From Polysphondylium violaceum (Eukaryota > Evosea > Eumycetozoa > Dictyosteliales > Dictyosteliaceae): a stretch of DNA of 38,101 bases. The stretch lies in the NCBI GenBank assembly GCA_000277445.1, contig AJWJ01000206.1, positions 1 to 38,101 of the forward strand, given 5' to 3'. Positions 22,125-33,134 of this stretch are shown here, in pieces (the first letter of the stretch is position 1; every line of letters begins with the position of its first letter). The translations under genes and the position numbers were made by a program. The notes below the pieces were generated by a model. It saw only the letters and a list, made by a program, of their open reading frames with translations, ran no database searches and was not told the DNA's origin.

Positions 22125-22146
22125 TTAATAATAATAATAATAATAA
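22096..22146 (+). repeat. TAA triplet repeat overlapping the kinase stop codon
   Basis: From the stop codon at 22096-22098 the sequence continues as nine consecutive in-frame TAA triplets (22096-22122), then TAT, then more TAA. It follows a CAA-CAA end of the coding region, so a coding-type triplet repeat runs straight into the 3' UTR. Confidence 0.8.
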
Positions 22147-22400
22147 GAACAATCATAACATAGTAATAAAAGTAAACATTAAGAAATTATAAAAAATAGA
22201 TTTTCTTTGAACATATCTAAATTGTTTTTTTTTATTTATTTTTGGAAAACAGGATATATCTTGAGGACCTATTAAAAAAAAATTAGTTTTTGTGGGGGGG
22301 AAAATATCTTTTTAAAAAAAATTCAAAAGGAGGGGAGTTTTTCTTTTTTTAGTTTTAGTAATATTTTTTTTTAAAAAGATATGTTTATATATCTGTGAAA
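22099..22400. promoter_or_regulatory. short intergenic region before the ComC-like gene
   Basis: 302 bp holding the TAA repeat, the kinase 3' end, a G7 run (about 22294-22300) and an 18-bp inverted repeat that ends 18 nt before the next ATG. No gene. Confidence 0.45.
22304..22382. repeat. 18-bp perfect inverted repeat before the ComC-like start
   Basis: The left arm ATATCTTTTTAAAAAAAA (22304-22321) is perfectly complementary to the right arm TTTTTTTTAAAAAGATAT (22365-22382), with a 43-nt loop. The right arm ends 18 nt before the ATG at 22401. AT-richness lowers its significance, but the ATATC/GATAT ends are not simple homopolymer. Confidence 0.6.
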
Positions 22401-25400
22401 ATGGGAGGATCAAATCTATTTATTTTATTTATACTTTTCCTCTCTTCTTTTCATTTGATTGGCTCTTTTGCTAGAAAAACACAAACATTGGGGGGAGTCT
22501 CAATTTATGATAGTTCAGTTTACAATGACTTCTATTCCGTTCCTCGGGATAATTGTTCGATTCTGTATAATTTTATTGTTACAAGTAGTGATGGAGAGGC
22601 AAATGTTACACCACATATCGATTCAACGACATCATTCGCTCATGTAGCTTCTTTTGACATGGTAATGAGTACCATGAGCGAGGGTATCAATACTACAGTT
22701 TACAGCTTGGCTATCATGGTAACAGTTGGGAGAGGATCAATCGATATAGACGTAAAAACACCAAAAGCTATTAGTACTTTTCCAAGATTTTATTCATTCA
22801 ATTGCGAGAATGCCCCCTCTAGTCGTGCTGTTGTTGTCACACCCTACACTTTTTCTAGATCAAGTGAAGATTGCGCACCTCCATATTTTTCCTCACTCTA
22901 TCAAATTGTTGGCCCCAAGAAGCCAATTATTTTCGGTCAATTGGGATTCTTTGATAACTTTTATAACAGTATTTCCTCTCCCAAAATTTCAATTTCTTTT
23001 GCTCCAGTCAATATAAATGTACAGGTGGCAAATAATTTGACGGTTGGTAATTATTATTAAATATTATATTGATAGAGATCCATTGTCAATATATTAATTA
23101 TGATTTTAATCACACTAGAATTACTAATTCCATTCAGCTCTATTTCAGTAAGTCCAGTTGAGATGATTAGTTTTACATCATGGGTACATAATAGTAATTC
23201 AATTAGAGATCCTCAACATATGGCATCAAAACTTGTGGTAAGGGCTACATCATTGGGTTCCTTTAATCCTTATGTAAGATCAATGGATACTTTACAAACA
23301 TCAAGTGAGGTAATTTTTGCAGCAGAAAGAGTTGGCCAAGAAATGACATTTATGTCTTTTCCACCTTCTCTGTTGAGTCTAGTTCCAATAGGAACTCAAC
23401 TCAGTTTACAAGCTCTATATATGAATAGCAGTTTAAATGTAGTGACAGATAAAGCTCTTGCCTATAAACTTTTTCCTCAATCATTCAAGAATGGAGTTAT
23501 TATAGACACATTTCCAAGAAACACTCAGTTTATCACTGATCAAGTTTTGAATATCTCAACACATGGTAATGAATGGCACAAGTGGGATTTAAATATTTTG
23601 GCTTCAGATCAAGATACCTATTTGTTTAGTTTAAATTATCCTTTTTCATTTAAAAATGGATCAGCTTCTTTATTTTTCAGAGGATTCTCTATTCCTCTCC
23701 AATATAATCGTCTTCCAAATTGGTGTTTTAAATCTAGATCTAAATATTTTCAAGAATATACCCAATGTGTAAATGGAGCAGCCGTTTTGGATACTATCAA
23801 TCCTTATCTCAAATCTCTAAGATTTACTGCATTGGATGATAACTATTATCTTGCCACTGCCAAAGTTTATGATGAACACTCTGGTTTCTTGAAAGCTGTT
23901 GGATTGAAGTCTAAAATTGTTTTTTCCTATAGAGATTTAATCGATGGAACAATCAACAATGGAACATATCAGTTTGTAGTATTGAGAAATGATATTGGGG
24001 CATACCTCTCAGCACCTATTCAAATTTATGATAGAGCATCAAATTACTATTCTTTTAAAATCAATAGTCTTGCCGATACAAATTTCTATGACATTTTCCC
24101 TCAAACACCTCCTCTACTTTCTGATATTGTCGATGTGTATTTCAAGTACAACAACGTAGACTTGTCCAATAGTGGTATTAAAAATACAATATATCTTAAA
24201 GTAAAGGAGGGTGTTCAAGTGACCTATTATTTCATTCCAATAATCAATACTGTTAGATCATTGTGGATCAGTGACATGGAGAAAAAAGACTCGATTCCTT
24301 TTTTTTATGACCCCGAAACTAGATTATATAGTGCCGAGTTTTATATACCCGCTAGACCAGTTTCTACTTTTTTGGATTATAATATTATTGGTTTCCCACA
24401 AGGAACAATTAGCAATAGAGAGCTAATTTATCTTGAAAACTCACAATTTAAATTTTCATCCAACAAAGGTGATGAACTACCCCCTCTTGTCACGAGTATT
24501 GTTGTTTTGCCAACATCTGTAAATACAATCTCCTCAAAACAGACTATTGGTTGGACAATTACCATACAAGACTCTATTAATGGTTTTAAACAAGGTATGG
24601 TCAAAGTAGTCTCTGATTTGGATATTGGTGGTGTAAACTTTACATTGTCCAATAATAGAGGTGATATCTATAATGCAGTGTTTGATGTTACTTTTGAAGT
24701 TTTGCCAAATTGTGCCAATCAAACATACAGAATTGAATATATGTATGCCGAGGATCTTTTAGGATATTCCTCTCAATATGACCCCTCAAAAGAAGTTGGG
24801 GATCTTACTCCTCTGATACAGATAAATGATATGAGTCAATACAATAACAAAATTATTTGTCTTGGAGAAAGAGATTCCATTCCACCCAAATTATTAGATT
24901 TAACTTTTGATCTTCCTCCTGTAAACATAAGAGGAGAAGGTAGTGGTAGAGCTTTTCAAATTACAATCTCAACCAGAGATGATGTGGCAGGCATTTCCAC
25001 AAGACATCCACCAACTCTATATTTAATGCCTACAATAATGGAGATTATTCCTGTACAATGCCAATATAAATCTTCTCAAGGTGATGTTGTAGACTTTATT
25101 TGTGCCGGGTCCATTCCATATATGTTTGGCTTAAATTCATATATTTATTTCTCTGTTTATGGCATAACTGATAATCAAATGAATTTTAGAGGATATTCTG
25201 TTTTAGATTTAATGGATGTGGGTCTTGGATATTACCTCCCAACTACTCTTGGGGATAGTATGCCATTTATTACCGGGACAACAAAGGTATCTTATCAAGG
25301 AGGTGTTTTTATTGTGAACGGAAGAAATTTTGTTGGATCCCTATCACTTGAAATTAATTTCCAAAATCAAACTGGATCCTCCTATGTAAATGTTCCAATA

Positions 25401-26528
25401 AGTATGTCATCAGCAGTAGCTATTAAAGTGATTCTCCCTCGTTTAACAAACCCATTCAATATAAGAGTTGTATCAAATTCAATTGTTAGTAATATTTTAT
25501 TTCTTTCACCCACTGGTACTCCTTTTGTGCCTCTTCAATGTTTGGGTGATCCTGTATGTGGTGGAGAAACAAGAGGATCATGTACCCCTGCTGGATGTCT
25601 TTGTATTCTTCCATATACAGGAATAGATTGCCTTAGCCAAATTGTAAAAATTGAACCAACCATTGATCCCGAGAAGCCCAATATTGGATTAAACACTAGC
25701 ACCAGTACCAATATTGATGGAAAAACTGTTTCATATTCGAGTTTAGTTTCAATACGATCTATTCATGAATTGAATCAATTTGGCGTAATTGTTGAATCTT
25801 TTGATTTAAAAGAATGGACATTAAAATCTTTATCAAACAATTCATTATACCAATATAACACTACCTTCTCACCAATGTCTACAAGGATTCAGGTTGATAT
25901 TCAATATTTTAAAGAAAATAGCCTTGTAGCCTTTGCTGATAGAGTACTCGACATCCCATCTCAAACGTTAAAATACTCTATTACTTTATCTCCTTATCCA
26001 TTTAAATCACAATTAAATACACTCCAATTGGTAATGGCAGCCGAGCTATTCCAAAATGAAACCAATATCGGTTGTTCCAACAGCGAGTTTACCAACTCTA
26101 TCGAATCTCAGTTGATAAAACTTCAACTCAATGACCATATACTTTTGGGTAGATTTATTGATATAAGTATCGTAGATAACAGAATTACCCAAATTACAAA
26201 TAGTATTTTAACCAAAACTGATAATAGTCCATCGACAACTTCAGCACTCATTGGTATCAATTTACCTTATTATAAAAACAATATTGTATGTGATCCAGAT
26301 TTCTCTGTTTTAGTAGATACAGTAGATGCATCTAAAAAAGAAGGGTCCATTTGTAACGCCAAAGAAAACAGTAAATCTGGATTAACAAAAGCTCAACTCA
26401 TTGGCATTATTGTAGGCTCTGTATGTTTTGGTTTAATTTTAATTATCATTGGTGGGTTCTTGTTATATAAGAAATATCTAAGATTCTCATCGCCTGTAAT
26501 TAAACTTAAAAATCTTGGAAAGAATTAA
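22401..26528 (+). CDS. ComC/EGF-type dictyostelid cell-surface protein
   Basis: Two exons (22401-23046, 23149-26528) around a 102-nt intron give 1341 aa. An in-frame stop at 23058 looks like a break, but the GTAATT donor and ATTTCAG acceptor remove it and restore phase (TTG ACG GTT G|TA AGT). The N-terminal signal peptide (NLFILFILFLSSFHLIGSFA) leads a long extracellular part of beta-rich repeats typical of dictyostelid adhesion proteins. An IPT/TIG-like domain lies at about 917-1005, one EGF-like module (CLGDPVCGGETRGSCTPAGC) at about 1013-1044, and a ComC-type C-terminal domain at about 1050-1270. One membrane helix (about 1297-1322) and a short basic tail end the protein. Members of this large family act in cell-cell contact or signalling (ComC is needed for spore differentiation). 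The specific role here is unknown. Confidence 0.85.
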
Positions 26529-26932
26529 TTATTTATTAAATAAACCAAAAAAGATTTCTATTTATATAAATTCCCCATTTTCCAATAAATCAGAGAATGA
26601 AGATAAAAAGCTAAAGACTATAAACCTCTATCATTAGAATACAAAATTAATAAAGATCTTTTAAAATCACCATTATATAGATAATAAAATGTTGTTCTGA
26701 TAGAAAAATATTGTTATAGAACATCTTATAATTAAAAAATATTAAAAAATCATAAAATATAGTTCTTTAGAGAATAATGTTTTTGTAGATGTTGTAATGT
26801 GGATTTTGATGGTGTAATAGGTATCGTATATGTAGTAGTTTGGGGTTGATGATGTGATTGGATTTGTTATGATCTGGTGTCCAATAGTTTAAGAATACTT
26901 AATTCCAGGAAATAAAAAAGTCATAATTTCAG

Positions 26933-26976
26933 GTTTTGAAAAAATGCTTTTTTGCAAGGTCACTTTTTTTCAAAAC
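26933..26976. repeat. 12-bp inverted repeat upstream of the AIG1-type gene
   Basis: GTTTTGAAAAAA (26933-26944) pairs perfectly with TTTTTTCAAAAC (26965-26976) across a 20-nt loop that itself contains GCTTTTTTGC. Confidence 0.5.
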
Positions 26977-26999
26977 TCGTTTTTTTCCATCTATTTTTG

Positions 27000-27034
27000 T
27001 TTCATCCAATTTGTTTTGTATAAATTGGATGAAA
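27000..27034. repeat. 13-bp inverted repeat upstream of the AIG1-type gene
   Basis: TTTCATCCAATTT (27000-27012) pairs perfectly with AAATTGGATGAAA (27022-27034) around a 9-nt loop. It ends 51 nt before the ATG at 27086, so it is either a core-promoter palindrome or a hairpin in the mRNA leader. Confidence 0.6.
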
Positions 27035-27085
27035 AAAAAAAAATAAAGATCATCTTTTAAAAATATTGTTTATCATTATCACAAC

Positions 27086-28018
27086 ATGGAAGAGAGAACT
27101 GTATTGCTAATTGGAAAGACTGGTAATGGAAAAAGTGCGATATCAAATGTAATTAGTGGTACCAATGATTTCGAAGAGGGTGAATTTACAGTTAGCCAAA
27201 CCAAAGATCATTTAAGGAAAGAGTATATTGTTGAAGGTGTTAAATATATAATTGTGGTAGGTACTGTTCTTAATATAATAAAAACATCTCACTGATCCTC
27301 TCTTTTCAAATAGGACACGATCGGTATTGGAGACACCAAGTTGACAACTCAACAAGTTCTTTTCAAAATTGCAGACGCCTGTTACACAGTCAGGAGTGGA
27401 CTCAATCAAGTGCTTTTTTGTGTTAGTGGTCGTTTTACTCCTGAAGAAATGATGTGCTATCAGATCTTGACCACTGTGATATTTAATCCTGAAATCGTAA
27501 AAAACACCACCATCATTCGTACGCGTTTTCCTAAATTTAGAAACTCAGAGGCTTGTCAAGCTGATATCAACTCGATGGCCAGTGAAACATCCCAAATGGC
27601 ATCCATAGTAATGGGCTGCAATAAAATTATCCATGTCAACAATCAAACTGAAGAGGAAGACCCAGGCCTCATTTCAAGAAAAGACTCGAGAATTAGATTA
27701 CTCACCCATTTATTTACATGTCGTGATCTTTATCTTCCAAAAGAACTTACTGATATTAATGGAAGGATTAAGGACTATATGACCAAAGCTGAAAATTTTG
27801 AAGCCAAAATTGCAGAGCTTACCAAAATTATTGAACAAACTAATCAAACCAACAAGGATCTATTGGAAAAATTGAATACTGATATAGCTGTTTATAAAAA
27901 GTCTCTTGATGATGTTAAAATACAAGTTTCTGAAATCACTGGTGGTGTTTTAAGAGAAAAGTCACCTGGTGTTTGGGAGTTTATCTGTAAATCATTTAGA
28001 AAATGTTCAGTTCAATAA
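27086..28018 (+). CDS. AIG1/GIMAP-type GTPase
   Basis: Two exons (27086-27256, 27314-28018) with a 57-nt intron (donor GTAGGT, acceptor AAATAG) give 291 aa. The G1 P-loop is GKTGNGKS (residues about 10-17), G3 is DTIGIGD just after the junction, and the box CVSGRFTPEE matches the conserved motif between G3 and G4 that defines the AIG1 family. The usual G4 (T/N)KxD or THxD motif is not seen; NTTIIRTRF stands in its place, so guanine specificity may differ. The C-terminal third (about 205-265) is a predicted coiled coil, and the protein ends with Cys/Lys/Arg residues (CKSFRKCSVQ) that could touch a membrane. Animal GIMAPs and plant AIG1 proteins are linked to immunity and membrane scaffolding; the amoebal role is unknown. 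Confidence 0.88.
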
Positions 28019-30432
28019 ATATCCTTTTAAAGATATTAATTTAAAATAATCTTTTGAAACCAATGACAATCGATTGTTTAAATGATGTCAAAATGATTAT
28101 TAAAGGTTTTATTATTTTATTTTTATTTTGGCATTAAGTGGGTACTCTATTTTTTACTTTTAGTAAAGATAAACAAAAACTATTAAATTTTAAACCTTTT
28201 TCAATTATTGTTTACTAACAATCACAATTAACACCACCACCAACATCATCATTATCATCATGATCAAAATAGTCTATACTCCACATAATCATACACACTC
28301 TCAAATCTATTCAATCATAAAGTTATTTTTAGATTTTATTTTCATTATTTTCCAACCCCCATCAAAACACAACTTACCCTCCCAATGTCTCATTTGAAAA
28401 AAATAGTAAATATATAAATTTGGTAAAATTGAATAAAAAAACTAATAGTATGTATTACATTTTATTATAATATGTACACTCACACTTGTTTGGTGGGATA
28501 TATAAATTTTTAATTATTTTTGAAGGTTGTCAAGAGATGTGGGTGAGTGTTGTAGGTAGTGTTTATGAGAAATTTGATTATGATGCTGATTGATTAGTGA
28601 TGGCTATTGCAAATACAATACATTCCCAAATCAAAATTTCATTGACTTGTTCTCACCCACCCTGTAGCTAAACAATGATAAAGGGTATTAAAAAACATTT
28701 AAATTAACTCAAAACAATAATAATTACAAAATTGGAAATTGAGTAATCACAACACACCCCCATTCACCACTACACTGAGCAAATTTCGGGAGTATAGATA
28801 AAAATTAAATTAAAAATGATAGGTAACTAAGGGGGAGAGGGAAAGGAAATGAAAATCGATCGTTGTAGCATGGATCTTTTGTGTGAGAATGAATAGTTGA
28901 TTTAATCAAAAAGAATTGGGGGTGATAATGTTGTGTGTGAGTTTGTGAGTGTAGGTGCTTATTGTTGTGATGAGATGTGTTGATTTAATGTGTGGGTGTC
29001 AGTGTATTTTGATTAAAAATGTGAGCGTGTGTGAAAGGTGATGGTAAGGGGGAGGATGATATTAATATTATTTTGGAAATTCTATTGTATGATTAATGTG
29101 TGTGAGCAATTATTTAGAGTGTGTGTGAGTGAGTGTGAGTGTGTTTTTACTATGTGGGAAAAAATGCAAATATTTATCTAATAGATAAAAGAAAAATTAT
29201 CCCCACCACTAATCATTCGTAATTACACCATTAACAAACATTATTTTCTTTTCATTTGGGTCAATAATCATTATATGTCAATATTATTAAACTTTCTCAT
29301 CGTTATGGGGGTAATGGAGATATTTTAACAAAATAAATATTTCCAAAAAGTGATATTCGATTTCCGGAATTAATTATAGTGTTTTTTCTTTTTTTTCCAC
29401 TATTTTTTGTTTTTTTTGCTTTTTTATTACTAAAAATATCAGATTATAGGTATTTTTCACCCCCTATCAGGTGTTTTTATCTATCAACAAATTTGTTTCA
29501 TTGTCCACACAACATTTCTTTTATGCTCTTAATAATAATTATTATGTTTCACAACATCATCAAAAAATAAAATATCTGAATCTATAGTAGTAATAAAAAT
29601 CATAAAACACGTTGACATAATTGCCTCTCACTTTCTAAACATACTAGTATACCCTAACATTTATCTCTGACCAAACTCACCAATAGTACGACAGAGACAC
29701 TCGATTCAACTCTAATTTCTTGATGTATCTCTAATTTGGAAAAAAAATCACTTTTTTATTTTTTTGTTTTCTTTTTTTGACATCATATCAAAGATCCACA
29801 CTCTAAAAAAGGATTTCGATTCCATTAGATCATAATTAAATAGCAGCAGCAACACAAATATAATACAACCATAGGATTGCATCAATAGTTAGAGATTTTA
29901 TATTATTCCCATCATCATCATCGTCCAATAATAATAAGCAAATAAACACCACACCTTTTTTTTGTGTTGTGTTGTATTTTTTTCTTTTTGTATTTATATA
30001 GTAATTTTTAAATCCAAGTCAACAAACCAAAACCATTGTTAGAATCTAGATTGTTAATGGTAAGTTTTTTTGAAATTAAAGGGTTACATTTTTAAAATTA
30101 AATTAAAAAAAAAAAAAAAAAAAAAAACAAAAAAAATATATCACATTAGATACTAATATATCACACTAAAAAATGATATTTATGAATTATTAAATATTGT
30201 CCAACAAACCAATTACATTGAATAGATATCAATTTTTTGCAGGTGGATTTATTATTTTTTTCTTGTGACAATACTATTTCAATTTTTATTTCTTTTATTC
30301 AACGTTGAAGTAATTTCATACCAATCCACTTTTGCCACTTCAAGAAATCAACTAGATATTTATTTGTAAAAATAAAGTTTTCACCCACTCACACACCGCT
30401 CAACATTTTATCACAACACATAAAACAAAGAG
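28019..30432. other. long intergenic region upstream of the GATA-type zinc-finger gene
   Basis: 2.4 kb without a recognised gene besides a probable leader intron near its end. A strongly GT-rich stretch (about 28895-29160: many GTGTGAG, GTGGGTG and GGGGGTG units) stands out and resembles G-box-like developmental control DNA. The proximal part has T-runs and a poly(A) tract (about 30103-30127). The length and repeated boxes suggest regulated expression of the downstream gene. Confidence 0.4.
30060..30242 (+). other. probable 5'-UTR intron of the zinc-finger gene
   Basis: Donor GTAAGT at 30060 and acceptor TTTTTTGCAG at 30233-30242 are both strong and bracket 183 nt of AT-rich sequence. Splicing would join exon DNA ending in ATG to GTGGATTTATT, making a 22-codon upstream frame that ends before the main ATG at 30433. 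Confidence 0.5.
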
Positions 30433-32136
30433 ATGTCTTCATTTCAGAAATCACATTCACCAACACCTTTGGATGACATTAGAGCCAGAAGTGCTTCGCC
30501 TACATCAAATCTATCATCCATTATGAACAAGAGTAATATACAACCGACTAAAAATGATTTAAAGAGTACTAGTAAATTCTCGCTCCCCAATCCCTCGAGT
30601 TTTACCGATCACAGTCCAGGTCAAATGATACCCAGTATGAATGTCCAAGGCGGTCCTTGTGGAGTTTGTGGTACAAGCAAAAGTTCCTATTGGGAGGTAG
30701 ACTCTAATGATAAAACCCATTGCAAAGATTGTTTCAAAAAAATGATTGATCAACCAAACGCATTTTCAAGATCTTATTCTCCCACTGATCAAAGAAAGTT
30801 TAAAGATATCTTGCCAAACCCTATTCTTCCTAAACCATCTTTCATGATGCAACCAAATCAAAACATTTCTTCTTTTTCTTCATCATCATCATCCTCTTCA
30901 ACATCATCTAGTTCATCCACACAACAACCAACTATGGAAACTTTATCCTCAATATTAAATGATTTAAACAATAACAAATTTAAAAATAATGAATCGTCGT
31001 CAGATGATTTTGAAATACTAAACAACAATGGATTAGAAACTTATTATTGTAAATATTGTGACAAGAGCTGGCCATCCACATCATTTAGAAATAAACAAGC
31101 CTTTGGAGCACATTGTAGTAATTGCTCAAGAAAAAGAAAAGCCAGAGATGAAAGCTCATTTGTACCCGAAGTTGGACAAGAGTATAAGCATAGAAAGGTC
31201 GATGATGACTATGAACATGACGATGTTTTTTCCAGAGCCACTGAGCACAGAATTCCCATGGGATCATCAAGTCCTCAACATTCACCAAGCTCAGACACCT
31301 CAAGCAATGGTTTGAAATTTGGGCTACTCGATGTCATTGAAGATAAAATTGCCGAAGAAAATGAACTGGAATACATTAAAAGAGATTTTAAAAATATAGC
31401 AAACGAAATTAAAGTTCAAGATATTAAAAAAGAAAGAGATATCAATGATATGTACAACACTCTTTGTAAAGAAATTAAAGACACCGAATCAAGAGTCATT
31501 GAAGACATTAAAGAAAAGATCATTCAAGAGGAACAACAGAAAAATATTATGAAAATGGAATTTAAATCGGAATTGGACAAACTATTTAAAGAATTGCAAA
31601 CATTAAAATCGACAGTGGATAATGATAAAGAAGACTCTATTGAAAGTGACAATGATAAGGAATTAAAAATAGATGACGGCAAAGATACATCGACCACCAA
31701 AGCTTCCATCACCAAATCATCATTGCCATCCTCCAACGCCTCTAAAAACAGTGACCTTGTTGCCAAAATTGAGTCCGTTAAAAGACTGCTATCCGATAAA
31801 GTCATGAATATATCCATTGTTTTATCCACTCAAGGTAGAGATTTGGATAGAATCGTTTCTTTGGAATCCAAAGAAGTTGAAAAACATATTCACAAACAAT
31901 TTGAAGAAATGAAAAAAGAATTAAATGAAAACAGTCATGCTCTAACAAATTCATTTGAATTGATAGATAATGTATTGGTAGATCAATCACAACAAAGACA
32001 AAGAAATCAATATATTCAGCAACAAAGATCGCAATCTCAACAAAATATTCAAAATATAAATCAACATCATACTTTACCTCAAACTATACTATCTCAACCT
32101 CCAAAAAAATCTTCTTTATTACCTCTATTTAATTAA
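30433..32136 (+). CDS. GATA-type zinc-finger protein with a second QAFGAH finger and coiled coils
   Basis: Single coding exon, 567 aa. Residues about 75-100 ([12 protein letters not shown] to HCKDC) have the GATA-type spacing CX2CX17CX2C, with Trp at the position seen in GATA fingers. Residues about 206-235 (CKYCDKSW then [14 protein letters not shown]) form a second Cys/His cluster whose QAFGAH resembles the QALGGH signature of plant C2H2 fingers. It is followed at once by RKRKARD, a likely nuclear signal and DNA-contact stretch. Ser/Thr/Pro-rich linkers come first, then long charged coiled coils (about 300-400 and 435-510) suggest dimerisation, and a Gln-rich end. It is probably a transcription regulator; target genes are unknown. 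The first finger lacks the basic tail of typical GATA factors, so DNA binding by it is uncertain. Confidence 0.8.
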   Translation: MSSFQKSHSPTPLDDIRARSASPTSNLSSIMNKSNIQPTKNDLKSTSKFSLPNPSSFTDHSPGQMIPSMNVQGGPCGVCGTSKSSYWEVDSNDKTHCKDCFKKMIDQPNAFSRSYSPTDQRKFKDILPNPILPKPSFMMQPNQNISSFSSSSSSSSTSSSSSTQQPTMETLSSILNDLNNNKFKNNESSSDDFEILNNNGLETYYCKYCDKSWPSTSFRNKQAFGAHCSNCSRKRKARDESSFVPEVGQEYKHRKVDDDYEHDDVFSRATEHRIPMGSSSPQHSPSSDTSSNGLKFGLLDVIEDKIAEENELEYIKRDFKNIANEIKVQDIKKERDINDMYNTLCKEIKDTESRVIEDIKEKIIQEEQQKNIMKMEFKSELDKLFKELQTLKSTVDNDKEDSIESDNDKELKIDDGKDTSTTKASITKSSLPSSNASKNSDLVAKIESVKRLLSDKVMNISIVLSTQGRDLDRIVSLESKEVEKHIHKQFEEMKKELNENSHALTNSFELIDNVLVDQSQQRQRNQYIQQQRSQSQQNIQNINQHHTLPQTILSQPPKKSSLLPLFN

Positions 32137-32301
32137 AAATAAACTATTATTTAATATATATTGGAAATTAAAAAAAATTAATCTTGGTTTATTTTTGTTT
32201 TTAATGATTTTCTATTTTCTTTTTTTTTTTTGGTAACTGTAGACTCCATATATTTTACTTGAATATTGAAATCTGATAATTTTTATCTAATTAGTTGTTG
32301 A

Positions 32302-32649
32302 CTAATTGATTGTTTTTCCTTCCCAATAACCTGATTTGACTTGATCGTCAACATCCTTTCCAGTTATTTCTTGAATTTTATCAATTCTTTCTTTTATTTC
32401 AGAAGGATCTTTGTCTGCATTTTTTACAGTCTTGAGTCTAGAAGCAGGACCTTTTAAGTTTTAAATATTTAGTAAATATCTAAGCATTTGATATTATTTT
32501 TAAGGACAATTACCTCCATGCAAATCATTTTGGCCAATGATTTTTTCAGCATTTGCAAGTCTTTCGGATGCACCTGGAATTTCATTTTTCCATTGTCTAA
32601 CTCCTTGAGTTTTATTAGTTTTTGGTATATCTCTATATTCTTCTTCCAT
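32302..32649 (-). CDS. small hydrophilic protein, two exons, unknown function
   Basis: Exon 1 (32514-32649, starting MEEEYRDIPKTNKTQG) joins exon 2 (32302-32450) across a 63-nt intron (donor GTAATT, acceptor TTAAAAG). The join creates a GGT codon and an open frame of 94 aa ending at TAG. The protein is highly charged, with no hydrophobic segment, no cysteine and no low-complexity run. Central text is PGASERLANAEKIIGQ followed by GGPASRLKTVKNADKDP, two similar segments that suggest a short internal repeat, then EIKERIDKIQEITGKDV. I recognise no family. Hydrophilic composition is compatible with a stress- or spore-related protein, but that is speculation. Clean splice phase and non-repetitive sequence argue for a genuine gene. 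Confidence 0.75.
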
Positions 32650-33134
32650 TTTTAATTATTATATGATGGCATATGAATGTATGTTTAAAGAAAGAAAAAA
32701 CCTGCATCTTTATACTCATTCTTTCATTATCTATTTTCCTCATTAGTAAATAATAATAAAAGTAGAGAAAAAACTATATTATGATAACATTTTAAAATAA
32801 TTAAAAAAAATAAATAAATAATTACCAAATAGATTTTTTTTTATCCAAATATGTATTTTTTTTTTTAGATATCTTATTTTTTTAAAACGAGGGAAAAAGT
32901 ATTTATTTCTAAGAATATATTGGAGTATCTTGAAAGTTCAAATATCATATTAAGGATGTTTTCAAAATATTGGTCTTTCACCAACAAACCTACAGAAAAA
33001 TAAATTCTACGTCTTTGAGATATATAAAATAAATAAGTCAGTGTGAATTTTCTTTTTTTTTTTTTCAAATTATATAATGGATATTTAATTTATTCGATAA
33101 ACTTGAGATTTTTTTTGTATGTATTTTAAAATAT
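32650..33134. other. intergenic region between the elongase gene and the 94-aa gene
   Basis: AT-rich with T/A runs; it serves as 3' flank of the elongase and upstream region of the small gene. No coding or RNA feature seen. Confidence 0.4.

Larger units (their letters stand above)
26529..27085. promoter_or_regulatory. upstream region of the AIG1-type GTPase gene, with two hairpins
   Basis: AT-rich DNA with two perfect inverted repeats in its last 155 bp (26933-26976 and 27000-27034). No gene. Confidence 0.45.

Noticed and set aside
23047-23148. ComC-like gene as a pseudogene or as two adjacent genes
   Set aside because: A 102-nt GT-AG intron joins both parts in phase, giving a full-length protein with signal peptide and membrane anchor.
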